Notes: generated from the sequence alone by a model not told the origin. 64,000 nucleotides of DNA from Stieleria sp. JC731 (GCF_020966635.1 NZ_JAJKFQ010000011.1:1178001-1242000); one strand, 5' to 3'; numbered from the stretch's first letter, positions 35,225 to 44,726 are shown. Program-made: numbers and translations.

Positions 35225-36799
35225 TCAATGATTGAATCGAAATTCGGCGCTGGTCAGAAGCGACCAAGCGACTTGCGAGATGCCCAATTGTCGCCGATCA
35301 GATCGTTGATTGAGGTAGTCCACGATCGCGTCAATTTCGGATGCTTCGGCTGGTCGTCCATAAATGGTTTTGATCAACAGTTCGGCTTGTTGATTCGGTT
35401 GCGCCAGCTGGGCAGCTTGCCAGACAAGATGATTCGGCGACGTACTTTGTTCGATGAACGCATTCAGCTTTTCGTTATTGCTGAAGTACAACGCGTCGGC
35501 CACTGTGATCTCAATCGCGTCGGGTAAAACGTCCAGGATCTGCTGTCGCAGTGCCTTAACCACATCAGCGTTGTTGTCAAAACCGCCTCGCATGACGAGC
35601 TGGATTGATCTGGCCAATTGCTCGGCGGTCAGAGGCCGTTCGATATACCAAGCGAACACATCTGGCGAAACTGACTCGCTACTTTTGATCGAACTGAGTT
35701 GATAAGCATCAGAGAGAACGATGCTACGGACCAGACGGCGAATATCAAATTGATGAGTCGCAAAATCATCCGCGAGCCAGTCCAGCAGCCGAGGGTGACT
35801 TGGATCATGCATGCTGTCGATTTCGTCGTGTGGGTGGACGATGCCTCGCCCCATCAGAATGGCCCAAATTCGGTTGACCATCGCACGCGGGACCATGGGA
35901 TGCCCGTCAAGCACTTGGTTGACGAATTTTGCACGTCTTGAAAATAAAGGTTCGCGAGGATCACCGTTTACATCTGCAGAGACATAAAGCGTGTCGGAGT
36001 CTTCTTGCTTTGATCCTGCTTCGGGACGAGCTTCTGAAATGGTTCTCGAATCAAAAAAGGTGAGCAGATTGGGTGAGCTGGAACCTTCTAGATTTGCAAA
36101 GTCTGAAAAGCCACCAATTGCCGATTCGGAGATTCGCGGTCCGTTATCCGTTTGCGAGTTTTTGCCACGGTTAAAGAAAGCAACCAAGCCCCAGTAGTGT
36201 GCCTGTTCGATTTCGGTCGCCATCATGTGATCGTGACATTGGGCGCATTCGATTCGCATACCGAAAAAGGCTGGCGCGACGGCTTCCGCGATCGCTTGGT
36301 AGTTGTCTTTACGCTCATACAAGAACCAAACCGATCCATCCTTGTTTGGGTCTTCCGGGCGGGCGAGAAGTATTTCGCGGGTGACTTCGTCCCACGGACG
36401 GTTTTCACGAAACACCGTTTCCAAATAACTTCGCCAGCCATGTCGAACACGTTGGTCATAGACGTGTTCGTCTTTACGTCCCATCAAAATCGCATCGAAG
36501 AGGTCGGCGAAATGTTGAGCGTAGTCCTCGCTTTGTAGCAACCGATCTACAAGTTGCTGACGCCGATTCGAGTCCTCGATCGCAAGAAATGCTTTCGCTT
36601 CTTCTGCGGTGGGGACTCGACCAGCCAAGTCCAGATAGATACGGCGAACGAACGTTTGATCGCTACACGGTTCGGCAGGTGAAACTTTGCTGGTTTCCCA
36701 TTTCGATGAGATCTCAGCATTGATCTGTTTTGTCGGATCGGCAGCCTGGAGGCCAACAGATAGCCCCATAAGGGCAATGGCGAAAATCAAATTTCGCAT
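35225..36799 (-). CDS. DUF1549/DUF1553 protein, short form
   Basis: A 524-aa exported protein (signal MRNLIFAIALMGLSVGLQAA). DUF1549 starts with SDQTFVRRIYLDLAGRVPTA and contains a CxxCH haem-like motif (IECAQCHDHMMATEIEQAHY) near residue 185. DUF1553 begins at FSRRAKFVNQVLDGHPMVPR and ends at WSLLTSAEFRFNH. Unlike the 851-aa relative at 23690 it lacks the N-terminal cytochrome-like and Ig-like parts. It is the first gene of a DUF1549-DUF1501-WD40 unit. Function unknown; possibly redox-linked surface glycan metabolism. Confidence 0.92.
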   Translation of the reverse strand: MRNLIFAIALMGLSVGLQAADPTKQINAEISSKWETSKVSPAEPCSDQTFVRRIYLDLAGRVPTAEEAKAFLAIEDSNRRQQLVDRLLQSEDYAQHFADLFDAILMGRKDEHVYDQRVRHGWRSYLETVFRENRPWDEVTREILLARPEDPNKDGSVWFLYERKDNYQAIAEAVAPAFFGMRIECAQCHDHMMATEIEQAHYWGLVAFFNRGKNSQTDNGPRISESAIGGFSDFANLEGSSSPNLLTFFDSRTISEARPEAGSKQEDSDTLYVSADVNGDPREPLFSRRAKFVNQVLDGHPMVPRAMVNRIWAILMGRGIVHPHDEIDSMHDPSHPRLLDWLADDFATHQFDIRRLVRSIVLSDAYQLSSIKSSESVSPDVFAWYIERPLTAEQLARSIQLVMRGGFDNNADVVKALRQQILDVLPDAIEITVADALYFSNNEKLNAFIEQSTSPNHLVWQAAQLAQPNQQAELLIKTIYGRPAEASEIDAIVDYLNQRSDRRQLGISQVAWSLLTSAEFRFNH

Positions 36800-37014
36800 G
36801 ATTGAATTGACAATAGGCGGGAAACTTGGCGGGATGGAAGGCCAAGTATAACCGATTTCCTTATCGTCAACGAAGGTCGGAGGCGAGAGATCTATTGGCA
36901 GCCGCCTGCAGATCTATTCCGCGATGTAGATGGTTGACGGAAATGCTCAGGTGAGTGTTTTGCATCCAGTGAGCTGCCGCAAACGCATCCGGGATAGGTT
37001 CTGCTACTGCCCGG

Positions 37015-38271
37015 TCAAGCGTCCGAGCGAATCTGGGTCAACAGTGCTTGTACGCCGTCTGATAAGGCCGTGCTTTGGCGTTCGAGATCATCGGATGCGT
37101 CACGCAGTTTTTCTGTTGCGGCGTCCGTCTGTGTTGCAGCACCGGAAACACCGAGGATATTTTCGTTGACCGATTCGGTGCACTTCATTGCCTGTTCGAC
37201 GTTGCTGGTGATCTCTTCGGTTGCGAGCTTTTGGTCATGAACTAAATGAGTGACAGACTCGCTGGTTTTGCTCAAATCTTCGATCGCTTCACCAAACCGA
37301 CCGATCGATTTGGCCGCATCGTCTGCGTTGCTCTGAACCCGTTGGATTTCTTCCTTGACCTGTTGCGTTGCCAAACGAGTCCGCTCGGCAAGGCTTCGTA
37401 CTTCGGCTGCAACGACCGCAAAGCCGGCGCCTGCGGTCCCGGATCGTGCCGCTTCGATGGCAGCGTTAAATGAAAGTAGATGAGTTTGTCTGGCGACGTC
37501 TTCGATCGTTTCAACAACTTTGTCGATACTGGCCGAGGATCGCCCCAGTTCCTTCATGACAGCCATTGCGTTGGCTACCTCTTCGACGACTCGCTTGACT
37601 CGGTCGGAGGTCTCTTGCATTTCGACGTCGATTTCGTCCATCGACTTCTGCATTTGTTCGGTCGCGCTGGTGACCTCACGAACGTTTTCGACCGACCGGT
37701 TAGCGGTTTCCAGCGCGTTCTTGGATCGATTCGATGTTTGCTTTGCGGTGGTCGATAGCTCTGTCGAAATGGAATGCAGTTCGTGGGTTGCTTCCAGCAA
37801 AGAATCGGTAATCCCTTTGACGGTGACTTCGAACGAATCCGCCATTTCAAGGCGAGCATTTTTGGCGTTGGTCAGCGCGTCAGATTTCGCCTTCATTTGT
37901 TCCGAAGCGACATTGATCAGTTCGGACGCATGGCGAAAGGTTCCGTTCATCCCGCCCAATAAAACTCGGCGAAAGTACTTTCCTTCGGCAGCATAGCCCA
38001 ATGCGGCCTTTGCTTCGCGAATAAACGATTCGGTATAGTCCAGCAGCGAATTGATCCCGTGATGCACCGCGTACAGTTCATCGTCTTGGTCGGTCAATTC
38101 GTCAAAACCAAGGATGCGCACCTCGAGATTGCCTTGTGAGGCTTGGTTGCAAATGCGAGCGACTTCGGAAAAGAATTGATGCTTGCGTTGATCATCAATC
38201 GCCAGTTGCGAATCGTTATCGGCTGTTTCGACTGGATCATCGGTAGGTTTTTCAAGCGTTACTTGTGTCAC
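37015..38271 (-). CDS. Soluble methyl-accepting chemoreceptor-like protein
   Basis: A 418-aa chemoreceptor signalling protein without any membrane segment. Residues ~50-125 match the HAMP-like linker common in Aer-type receptors (INSLLDYTESFIREAKAALG and FRRVLLGGMNGTFRHASE). The long coiled coil bends at the CheW/CheA-binding tip, residues 257-300 (IEDVARQTHLLSFNAAIEAA, then GFAVVAAEVRSLAERTR), which is highly conserved. The start is GTG at 38271. The PAS-domain gene lies 15 bases upstream. Together they look like an Aer energy-taxis receptor split into sensor and signalling halves. No che genes are in the window. Confidence 0.9.
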   Translation of the reverse strand: MTQVTLEKPTDDPVETADNDSQLAIDDQRKHQFFSEVARICNQASQGNLEVRILGFDELTDQDDELYAVHHGINSLLDYTESFIREAKAALGYAAEGKYFRRVLLGGMNGTFRHASELINVASEQMKAKSDALTNAKNARLEMADSFEVTVKGITDSLLEATHELHSISTELSTTAKQTSNRSKNALETANRSVENVREVTSATEQMQKSMDEIDVEMQETSDRVKRVVEEVANAMAVMKELGRSSASIDKVVETIEDVARQTHLLSFNAAIEAARSGTAGAGFAVVAAEVRSLAERTRLATQQVKEEIQRVQSNADDAAKSIGRFGEAIEDLSKTSESVTHLVHDQKLATEEITSNVEQAMKCTESVNENILGVSGAATQTDAATEKLRDASDDLERQSTALSDGVQALLTQIRSDA

Positions 38272-38286
38272 TGGAAAGACCTTCGG

Positions 38287-38826
38287 TTAGAGAGAAAAAA
38301 CGAATTCGTCGTACTGCATTCCTGCTTCGTCCAAATGCTTCAAAAGCATTTCGGTTGAGGCTTGCATTCCTTGTCGCCAGTCTGAGTGACTGTTTTCACA
38401 TTCCAGCAATGCCTGATAGATCGGGACCACTTTGGCAACCTTAGCTGGGTCGGGTACACGTCGGCTGGAGTGATAGCTGATGATATTCCCAGAACTATCG
38501 AAGCTAGGTGTGACGTGGGCGAGTACCCAATAGTGGTCACCGTTTTTGCAAAGGTTCACCACGTAGGCAAAGATCTCGTTTCCTTCAGAGATAACGTCCC
38601 ACAGCAATTTAAAGACACAACGAGGCATTTCGGGGTGTCGAATGATGTTGTGTGGGCGGCCGAGTAGTTCCGCTTCGCGATAACCTGAAACTCGTGTGAA
38701 AACATGATTGGCGTACGTAATGATGCCTTTCAAGTCCGTCTTGCTAACGATGATTTCGGACTCTGCAAACGTTCGTTCACGGCCGGTTGGACGAATGGTG
38801 GTTTGAATCAATGTCTTTACGATCAC
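38287..38826 (-). CDS. PAS-domain sensor, Aer N-terminus-like
   Basis: A 179-aa protein with one PAS domain (residues ~20-130) strongly like the FAD-binding PAS of E. coli Aer: VSKTDLKGIITYANHVFTRV, PHNIIRHPEMPRCVFKLLWD and NLCKNGDHYWVLAHVTP. The Arg-His of the RHP motif and the Trp of LLWD, important for FAD in Aer, are kept. After the PAS comes VPDPAKVAKVVPIY, like Aer's linker, and then a short helical tail. It probably senses redox state and signals to the soluble receptor encoded 15 bases downstream. The start is GTG at 38826; no ATG exists in the right place. Confidence 0.87.
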   Translation of the reverse strand: MIVKTLIQTTIRPTGRERTFAESEIIVSKTDLKGIITYANHVFTRVSGYREAELLGRPHNIIRHPEMPRCVFKLLWDVISEGNEIFAYVVNLCKNGDHYWVLAHVTPSFDSSGNIISYHSSRRVPDPAKVAKVVPIYQALLECENSHSDWRQGMQASTEMLLKHLDEAGMQYDEFVFSL

Positions 38827-39172
38827 CTCAAAAGCAGACGCCTAGTGGTTGAATTCCAAATGCCGAAGCAGATTGGCGTCCTGCCGCTTTAAATTGCGTG
38901 CCATGACGGCACACGATGTCGCCTTCGCATCCAGTCAAGTGAACATGTACGCTGGCAAGTCAAAGCGGCAGACCGGGTTAAGCATTCGATAGGGTTAAGA
39001 ATCAACCATGATGTTGTCGGCGCATGTCGGACTTACCCCCTTGCACAATTGGCAATCAGTGACGATTAATCATCTCAAATCGATGACGCGCTGTTTCGAC
39101 ATTTTTGCTCATGGTGGTGATGTCATCGCGATGGTAAATTCCGTGCACTTACGCACTCTATAACCAGGAATA
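38827..39172. other. Divergent intergenic region, nothing recognised
   Basis: About 345 bases between the PAS gene and the phosphatase gene, which point apart. It contains GTGCC-ATGAC-GGCAC (near 38896), a small inverted repeat, and an AGGA-type ribosome site before 39173. No further element is seen. Confidence 0.3.
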
Positions 39173-40591
39173 ATGCGACCCATGGCCGATACTTTTCGTC
39201 AACGTCTTTCAATGGGGCATCCAGCGATCAGTCGTGGGACGCGCGATCAATTGTTTCGGCCATCTTTGTTCGGACGCTGCTTGTTCAGTCTTAACGCAAT
39301 GTTCATGTTGTTCTGTTTTGGCGGCAATGTGGTCGCTCACGAGGGACACGCCGACCATCACCACGTGGAACCACCGAAACCTGCAGATGTTTATCTGCCT
39401 ACCGCCATTCCAGATCGCGTCATTCTGACCTGGAATGGTGATCCTTCATCGACACAGGCCGTTACCTGGCGGACATCGAAGGGGGTAGCACAGTCGGTCG
39501 GCGAAATCGCGCTCGCATCGGCGGACCCAAAATTCACCACTCAGGCAGAACAGGTCCACGGAACGAAACAGACATTGCAATCGGATCTCAGTGAGGCCAA
39601 TTATCACAGCGTTGTGTTTACGGGGCTGACTCCAGATACCAAGTACGCCTATCGCGTTGGCGATGGGGAAACCTGGAGCGAATGGTTCCACTTCCGGACA
39701 GCAAGTGAAGGATCGAAACCGTTCTCGTTCATCTACTTTGGCGATGCTCAGAATGATTTGCGTTCGATGTGGTCGCGTGTCATTCGTGAAGCCCACTCAG
39801 ATGCTCCGAAGTCAGCATTCTTCTTACACGCTGGTGATTTGGTCAATCGCGCAGAATCGGATGCCGAATGGGGTGAATGGTTTTTCGCGGGAGGCTTCCT
39901 AAACGGAATGATTCCGAGCATCCCGGTCCCTGGCAATCATGAACAAGCGAAAGTCGATGATCAGAAAAGGTTGTCACACCATTGGCGCCCGACCTTCGAA
40001 TTGCCAACCAATGGTCCTAGTGGGTTGGAAGAGTCTTGCTACACATTGATCTATCAGGGCGTTCGCTTCATCGGGCTCAACAGCAACACCATGCTTGAGG
40101 AGCAAGCGGAATGGCTTGATGGTGTTTTGTCTGAAAACGAGTGTCCCTGGGTGATTTGCACATTCCATCATCCGGTGTTCTCGACGGGGAAAGGTCGCGA
40201 CAACGAGGCGCTACGCAAGCTGTGGAAACCTGTGTTGGACAAGCACAAAGTCGACTTGGTATTGCAAGGCCATGACCATACTTACGGTCGGACAGGCCTG
40301 GAAACGCCTTCAGAGTCAAACGTCTCTGCGGGCATCAACAAACGCGATACCGAAACGGGAACCGTCTACGTGGTTTCAGTCAGTGGGCCTAAAATGTACG
40401 ACTTACAAGAGCAGGATTTCATGGTTCGCCAAAAGGCCGACACGCAGCTGTATCAGATCATTTCCATCGATGGAAATGAACTGAAATATGAAGCTCGTAC
40501 CGCGGTCGGGGAGGTCTATGACGCCTTCAAACTGTCCAAAAAAGAAGGTGCGGTGAACACACTCACCGAACTGATTCCGCTGGAACAGTAG
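39173..40591 (+). CDS. Purple acid phosphatase-like metallophosphoesterase
   Basis: A 472-aa exported enzyme. A hydrophobic signal lies around residues 38-55 (LNAMFMLFCFGGNVVAHE), directly followed by a His-rich stretch HEGHADHHHVE that may bind metal. Residues ~75-180 form the fibronectin-III-like purple acid phosphatase N-domain (IPDRVILTWNGDPSSTQAVT). The calcineurin-type dinuclear metal site follows: FIYFGDAQ, HAGDLVNR, PVPGNHEQA, CTFHHPVF and LQGHDHTYGR. It probably hydrolyses phosphomonoesters outside the cytoplasm for phosphate scavenging. The start is the ATG at 39173 with AGGA upstream, or the ATG three codons later. Confidence 0.92.
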   Translation: MRPMADTFRQRLSMGHPAISRGTRDQLFRPSLFGRCLFSLNAMFMLFCFGGNVVAHEGHADHHHVEPPKPADVYLPTAIPDRVILTWNGDPSSTQAVTWRTSKGVAQSVGEIALASADPKFTTQAEQVHGTKQTLQSDLSEANYHSVVFTGLTPDTKYAYRVGDGETWSEWFHFRTASEGSKPFSFIYFGDAQNDLRSMWSRVIREAHSDAPKSAFFLHAGDLVNRAESDAEWGEWFFAGGFLNGMIPSIPVPGNHEQAKVDDQKRLSHHWRPTFELPTNGPSGLEESCYTLIYQGVRFIGLNSNTMLEEQAEWLDGVLSENECPWVICTFHHPVFSTGKGRDNEALRKLWKPVLDKHKVDLVLQGHDHTYGRTGLETPSESNVSAGINKRDTETGTVYVVSVSGPKMYDLQEQDFMVRQKADTQLYQIISIDGNELKYEARTAVGEVYDAFKLSKKEGAVNTLTELIPLEQ

Positions 40592-40630
40592 GTACCCTTG
40601 GCGGAATCGACGCCTTTCTCTGTCGACTTT

Positions 40631-40650
40631 GCACCAATCATTGGTGCGTT
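40631..40650 (+). terminator. Palindromic hairpin after phosphatase gene
   Basis: GCACCAATCATTGGTGC is a perfect palindrome 40 bases after the stop, followed by only a short T-containing stretch (GTTTGTG). It could be a weak terminator or a 3'-end stabilising hairpin. Confidence 0.35.
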
Positions 40651-40797
40651 TGTGCAACGGCGTTGTGGAGTTTTGGCAACGCATCGGATCACGATGTTGC
40701 GATTCTCGCGTGAATTTGCCGATTAGCAACGCTGGCACACTCCGTGCTTTGCATCGAGATGACAACTTGCGGACATCTCGATCAACGGAAACTGCTA

Positions 40798-41613
40798 ATG
40801 AACCGACTCGCTATCGCCGACCTCGCAGCTACCTTGGCAAGCCACGGCGAATCGCTCGCCAAAAGTCAACGACGTGTTTCGTCGGAGACGATCATGAACT
40901 ACTGGACGGCATTCCGGACTCGCCACCAACAGTGGCATAAGTCCATGGCGGGGTACCGAACGGCCAAGAACTCGGGCGAATTCCCACAGCTACACCGTTG
41001 GTGGGAAGAAAACGAAGGCGTCCTGGATGACATTTTGGTTTCTGAACTGCTGACACGCGTGATCGCGACTTTGGGCAGCGTTACCGAAGCGACGCACGTC
41101 GGCGAATGCAACGATCGATTGGCTGCGGTGACGCACGGTGTCTTTCATTCTCAGCTTGAAGCCAGCTACCGCGTTGGGCAGATTCTTTTGGAAGCCACCG
41201 GGGCTCCATTGGCGATGACCGTCCGATTAAATCGGCTGCGTTTGGGAGTCGAACGTTGGTCCGACTGGTTGGTTGCACGCGTCAGCATCGATCCACAGCT
41301 ACACATTGATTATTGCGTTGATCGGCAACGTGCGCACACGTTTCGAATGGAACTGCGAGAGTGTGCCAATGACCGAGATCGTTCGATGACTGGTTGGCTG
41401 ATGATTGCGTCGATGCGAGACATGATTCATCGCAGGACGTCGGCAGTGGAAGGATTGGAAGACGCGAATGCACAACTGTTGTCTGCATCACTCGCACTAT
41501 TCCGGCCGGACCTGTTTGATGATTATGGGATTCCAAAGTCGAATTGGCTGATGGGGCTTGGAATCGAATGGCCTGGACCAAAAGCACCTGCCCATCCGGT
41601 CTTCGGCGTCTGA
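40798..41613 (+). CDS. Hypothetical helical protein
   Basis: A 271-aa protein I do not recognise. It is rich in helices, with many Trp, Arg and His (YWTAFRTRHQQWHKSMAGYR, RWWEENEGVLDDILVSEL, VERWSDWLVARVSIDPQLHI), and has no signal peptide or membrane helix. The N-terminal LAIADLAATLASHGESLAKS followed by SSETIMNYW resembles a substrate-gripping helix pair but matches no family I know. The ATG at 40798 (MNRLAIAD) is preferred to the upstream GTG/TTG options. It probably is a lineage-specific cytoplasmic protein. Confidence 0.75.
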   Translation: MNRLAIADLAATLASHGESLAKSQRRVSSETIMNYWTAFRTRHQQWHKSMAGYRTAKNSGEFPQLHRWWEENEGVLDDILVSELLTRVIATLGSVTEATHVGECNDRLAAVTHGVFHSQLEASYRVGQILLEATGAPLAMTVRLNRLRLGVERWSDWLVARVSIDPQLHIDYCVDRQRAHTFRMELRECANDRDRSMTGWLMIASMRDMIHRRTSAVEGLEDANAQLLSASLALFRPDLFDDYGIPKSNWLMGLGIEWPGPKAPAHPVFGV

Positions 41614-41787
41614 TTAGGTATCAATCGAATCACTGTTGCCATGCGTTCTTCGCGATCTGCTTCAGATCGGAAGAACGCTCGGTCGAATGACCCAATGTGC
41701 AATTGCGAGGTTGCCAAGTCTCTCGACTAGCGGTTCCAGCTAGCAAGAGACTTACATTCTTTGCGGGACCGTCTGCTTTAGGATGCA

Positions 41788-43242
41788 CTATTGCATCGCG
41801 TATCGCTCGAAATCTCCGAGGTCCAAACTGTCTTTCATTTCCCGCTGAAGTTTGGCTAGCTCTCCAAACAGCGACTCCGCTGTCTCTTTCATTGCTGGGT
41901 CTTGACTCAAATCCTTCATTTCCAAAGGATCTGCCGCGACATCGTACAGGCGAATCGCGGGGGCGGCCGGATAGACGATCAGTTTATATTGATCGGTGCG
42001 AATACTGCGTTGTCGATCAAGGTACGCACCATAAATTGATTCGTACTTGCTTTCTTCACCTTTCAGGATCGGCAACAGACTGTTGAACTGAACGTGGTCA
42101 GGCTTGTCAACATTCGCAAGCTGCAATGTTGATGGCATGATGTCTTGCAAATAGACAGGCTCGGCAATCTTGTTCCCGGCGGCGACATCCGGACCGACAA
42201 CAATCAAAGGAACTCGGACACTGTGGTCGTAGAGATTCTGCTTGCCCATTAACCCGTGTTGTCCGCAAGCCAAACCGTGATCAGCGGTGAAGAAAATCCA
42301 CGTGTTTTCCTCTTTGCCGGACTCGGCAAGTGCATCCAAAATTCGTCCAATCATCACGTCCATGTGTGTGATGATCGCAAAGTACTCCTGCCGATTTGTC
42401 TTGATCGCCAATTCAGTTCTTGGGAACGGAGCAAGTCTTTCATCGCGTAGTCCTTTGCCAGCAGCCATCGCTTCTGCATAGGGGTACTCGGGCTGAAAGT
42501 TTGCCGGGACGGCGACGCTATCAAGAGGATACTTAGCGACGTATTCGGCTGGTGATTGCCGTGGATCATGTGGCGCATTAAAGGCCAGATACATGAAGAA
42601 CGGATCATCGTTTGATTTGGCCTCTTCCAGAAAATCACAGGAGTGATTCGCGACGACTTCGCTCCAGTGGGTGCCACCCTTCCAATAGCCACCAAACTTT
42701 GGATCGCTTGGTGACCATGGATCGATCACTTCACCCGACTTTTCATCGATGCGAGGTCGGTTGTATCCGTCCTGGGTTTGCTGAGGCATTCCGCCACGAA
42801 CATCACGCACGATGTCAAATGACTTTTCGGCACTCGCGCGGCAGTGCCATTTGCCGGTCATGTAGGTTTGGTAACCAGCGTCCTTCATGTATTCGCCCCA
42901 CCATCGTCCTGCCTGGCGTTCTTTTTCCGCGTCTTTGTAAAGAGGTTCGGCATCCCATACAAATCGTCCGGAGTTCAGCATCATGCGACTGGAAACACAA
43001 ACGGCCCCACTCCACGACCCCATGTTGTAGGCATGAGTAAACACGGTGCCACGACGCACCAGCCGATCCAAATTAGGCGTTTCGACTTCCTGATTGCCCA
43101 ACGCCGCAATCGTGTCGAAGCACTGGTCATCGGCAAAGATAAAAAGGATATTGGGCTTTCCGTCAGCGTGCGTTGTCAGCGAGACGAGGCTCGCGATGAA
43201 GAAAGCGACGACGGAGAAGAACTGTCGATAGAGTTGGTTCAT
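41788..43242 (-). CDS. Secreted sulfatase with CVSSR motif
   Basis: A 484-aa sulfatase with a signal peptide (FFSVVAFFIASLVSLTTHAD). The metal site is NILFIFADDQCFDTIAALG, the formylglycine Cys82 is in VCVSSRMMLNSG (C-x-S-S-R form, with the Leu-Thr-Gly end replaced by Asn-Ser-Gly), TGKWHCRA carries the conserved Lys and His, and FFTADHGLACGQHGLMGKQN the second metal block. This combination, ending in a HGLMGKQNLYDH loop, recalls the choline/iduronate-sulfatase-like S1 subgroup. It is probably exported to act on sulfated glycans. It stands alone between a helical hypothetical gene and an unrecognised pair. Confidence 0.93.
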   Translation of the reverse strand: MNQLYRQFFSVVAFFIASLVSLTTHADGKPNILFIFADDQCFDTIAALGNQEVETPNLDRLVRRGTVFTHAYNMGSWSGAVCVSSRMMLNSGRFVWDAEPLYKDAEKERQAGRWWGEYMKDAGYQTYMTGKWHCRASAEKSFDIVRDVRGGMPQQTQDGYNRPRIDEKSGEVIDPWSPSDPKFGGYWKGGTHWSEVVANHSCDFLEEAKSNDDPFFMYLAFNAPHDPRQSPAEYVAKYPLDSVAVPANFQPEYPYAEAMAAGKGLRDERLAPFPRTELAIKTNRQEYFAIITHMDVMIGRILDALAESGKEENTWIFFTADHGLACGQHGLMGKQNLYDHSVRVPLIVVGPDVAAGNKIAEPVYLQDIMPSTLQLANVDKPDHVQFNSLLPILKGEESKYESIYGAYLDRQRSIRTDQYKLIVYPAAPAIRLYDVAADPLEMKDLSQDPAMKETAESLFGELAKLQREMKDSLDLGDFERYAMQ

Positions 43243-43452
43243 ACTGATTTGCGGCGGGACGATTGGGTGGGAAAGGTGACCACATCAGTTTATCAGAACC
43301 AAGGTCGGCTTTGTGCAGATCGTTTTGACACAGCTCGCTGCGGCGTACCTCTGCCAGCTGGTGGGAAGGTGCGTCTGTGTTTGCAAAGTTCGTATTTCGG
43401 GTACCACCGTCTGCTTGTAGCCACCAAAAATGTGAAGTGATCTGGATCAACG

Positions 43453-44145
43453 ATGAAACTTGACGTCTCTGATTTGTTTGATCGTTTCTACGATGTTGCC
43501 AACATCGCACGGAGCCAGTTCGATTTTTTGCAAACTAAAGAGGGCGATACAGAATCGAGGGATTGGGATTCGTTCTGTGAAACGCTTAGCGACAACTTGT
43601 TCCTGCCAGCTTGCATGGGTCGCGCATTCAACGTCACGCACATACGGATGGATGCCAGCGATGTGAAGTCTCGCCTCATCGCAGAACGCCGATCAGAGAA
43701 TGGAGCCAAAATCAAGTTTTGTCGCTACCTTCGTCCTTGTTTCGGTCTTCTTCCTTGCTTTTACGCGGTCGCTGATCTTGATGAACCAGGGTCTGCGTTA
43801 ACGTTTCGTCGCCCTACTGACAGGCTGAAGTTGTGGCTTGGTAAAATACCACCTAGCGAATTGAAACTCGATCCACCGGAATACCCAACGGAATTAATTG
43901 CACCGACCCGCTACTTCGCTCGCCAATCAATCGGATTCGTCTCACGAAGTCCCCGGACGGATTATTACGAATTCCATGGGGAATGGCTTCTCCGTCAAGT
44001 CGAACAATGTGACGCGTCTTTTGTCCGCCGCGAGGTGGGTGGGCAATTTCGACAAATGGAAGGACTGATAGAGATATCAAACAAACTATTCGAAACCATG
44101 TGGGTTTCGGCTGGCGAATCAGAATCACCCGATGGTCCGTGGTAG
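43453..44145 (+). CDS. Hypothetical protein
   Basis: A 230-aa protein I do not recognise. It starts with ATG and has no signal peptide or membrane helix. It is moderately rich in aromatic and charged residues (GKIPPSELKLDPPEYPTELI, YYEFHGEWLLRQVEQCD). By eye its codon use looks more mixed and less G/C-rich at third positions than that of neighbours, which could mean transfer. It lies 77 bases before another small unrecognised gene on the same strand, so the two may form a pair. Confidence 0.6.
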   Translation: MKLDVSDLFDRFYDVANIARSQFDFLQTKEGDTESRDWDSFCETLSDNLFLPACMGRAFNVTHIRMDASDVKSRLIAERRSENGAKIKFCRYLRPCFGLLPCFYAVADLDEPGSALTFRRPTDRLKLWLGKIPPSELKLDPPEYPTELIAPTRYFARQSIGFVSRSPRTDYYEFHGEWLLRQVEQCDASFVRREVGGQFRQMEGLIEISNKLFETMWVSAGESESPDGPW

Positions 44146-44222
44146 CAATTTCAAAAGCTTGGCAGAGGTTATGCGAGGAGACTCTTCAACATTCTGCTGC
44201 TACACAAGTAAAGTAACCGCTG

Positions 44223-44624
44223 ATGGAGCACTACGATTTTATCTGCAAAGAAGGCCTTTCTTCACTGCGTTTACTACAACGGAACCCGTGCGAATTGGGG
44301 CAGCCGATTGAAGGGCTTCGCGTCCATATTCGAAGCTCCGATTGTGTTGCCGCGACCAATGTGGATGCTGACAACTGGTCCGGTTTCGTTCGACTCTTTT
44401 CCCATGACTACAAATCGTGCGGTGCCGCCGCATGGATTTCGCCAGCTGGAGAATGGACTCTTCGAATCGAACAAAATGACGATGGAACGTATGTCTTCAC
44501 CAGCGTGCTTGACTCTCTTTTGGAGCATCATCGCTGGGTTGTTCAGACTCAGTTCGAAATGACGGCCGATCAGTTTCAGAAAACTGCCAACAGCGTGCTG
44601 CAGTTTCTTGGCGCGTGGGACTGA
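44223..44624 (+). CDS. Small acidic hypothetical protein
   Basis: A 133-aa protein with a predicted beta-rich first half (GLRVHIRSSDCVAATNVDAD, then WSGFVRLFSHDY) and a helical tail (TADQFQKTANSVLQFLGAWD). Its size and pattern recall small immunity-type or DUF6228-like proteins, but this is only a resemblance. It follows the 230-aa hypothetical gene on the same strand. No signal peptide is seen. Confidence 0.55.
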   Translation: MEHYDFICKEGLSSLRLLQRNPCELGQPIEGLRVHIRSSDCVAATNVDADNWSGFVRLFSHDYKSCGAAAWISPAGEWTLRIEQNDDGTYVFTSVLDSLLEHHRWVVQTQFEMTADQFQKTANSVLQFLGAWD

Positions 44625-44670
44625 GTCGTTCCACTGAAAGAATGCCCAGCAATTGAATCGATGCAGCGCA

Positions 44671-44700
44671 TAAAAAAAGGGCCATTGCTGGCCCTTTGGA
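44671..44700 (-). terminator. Rho-independent terminator of YTV-protein gene
   Basis: On the minus strand AAAGGGCCA (44697-44689) and TGGCCCTTT (44684-44676) form a 9-bp stem with a 4-base loop, then a run of seven T. It lies about 30 bases after the stop of the YTV-repeat gene. Confidence 0.88.
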
Positions 44701-44726
44701 CGTTTAGCGGTTGTTCGATTCAGGCA

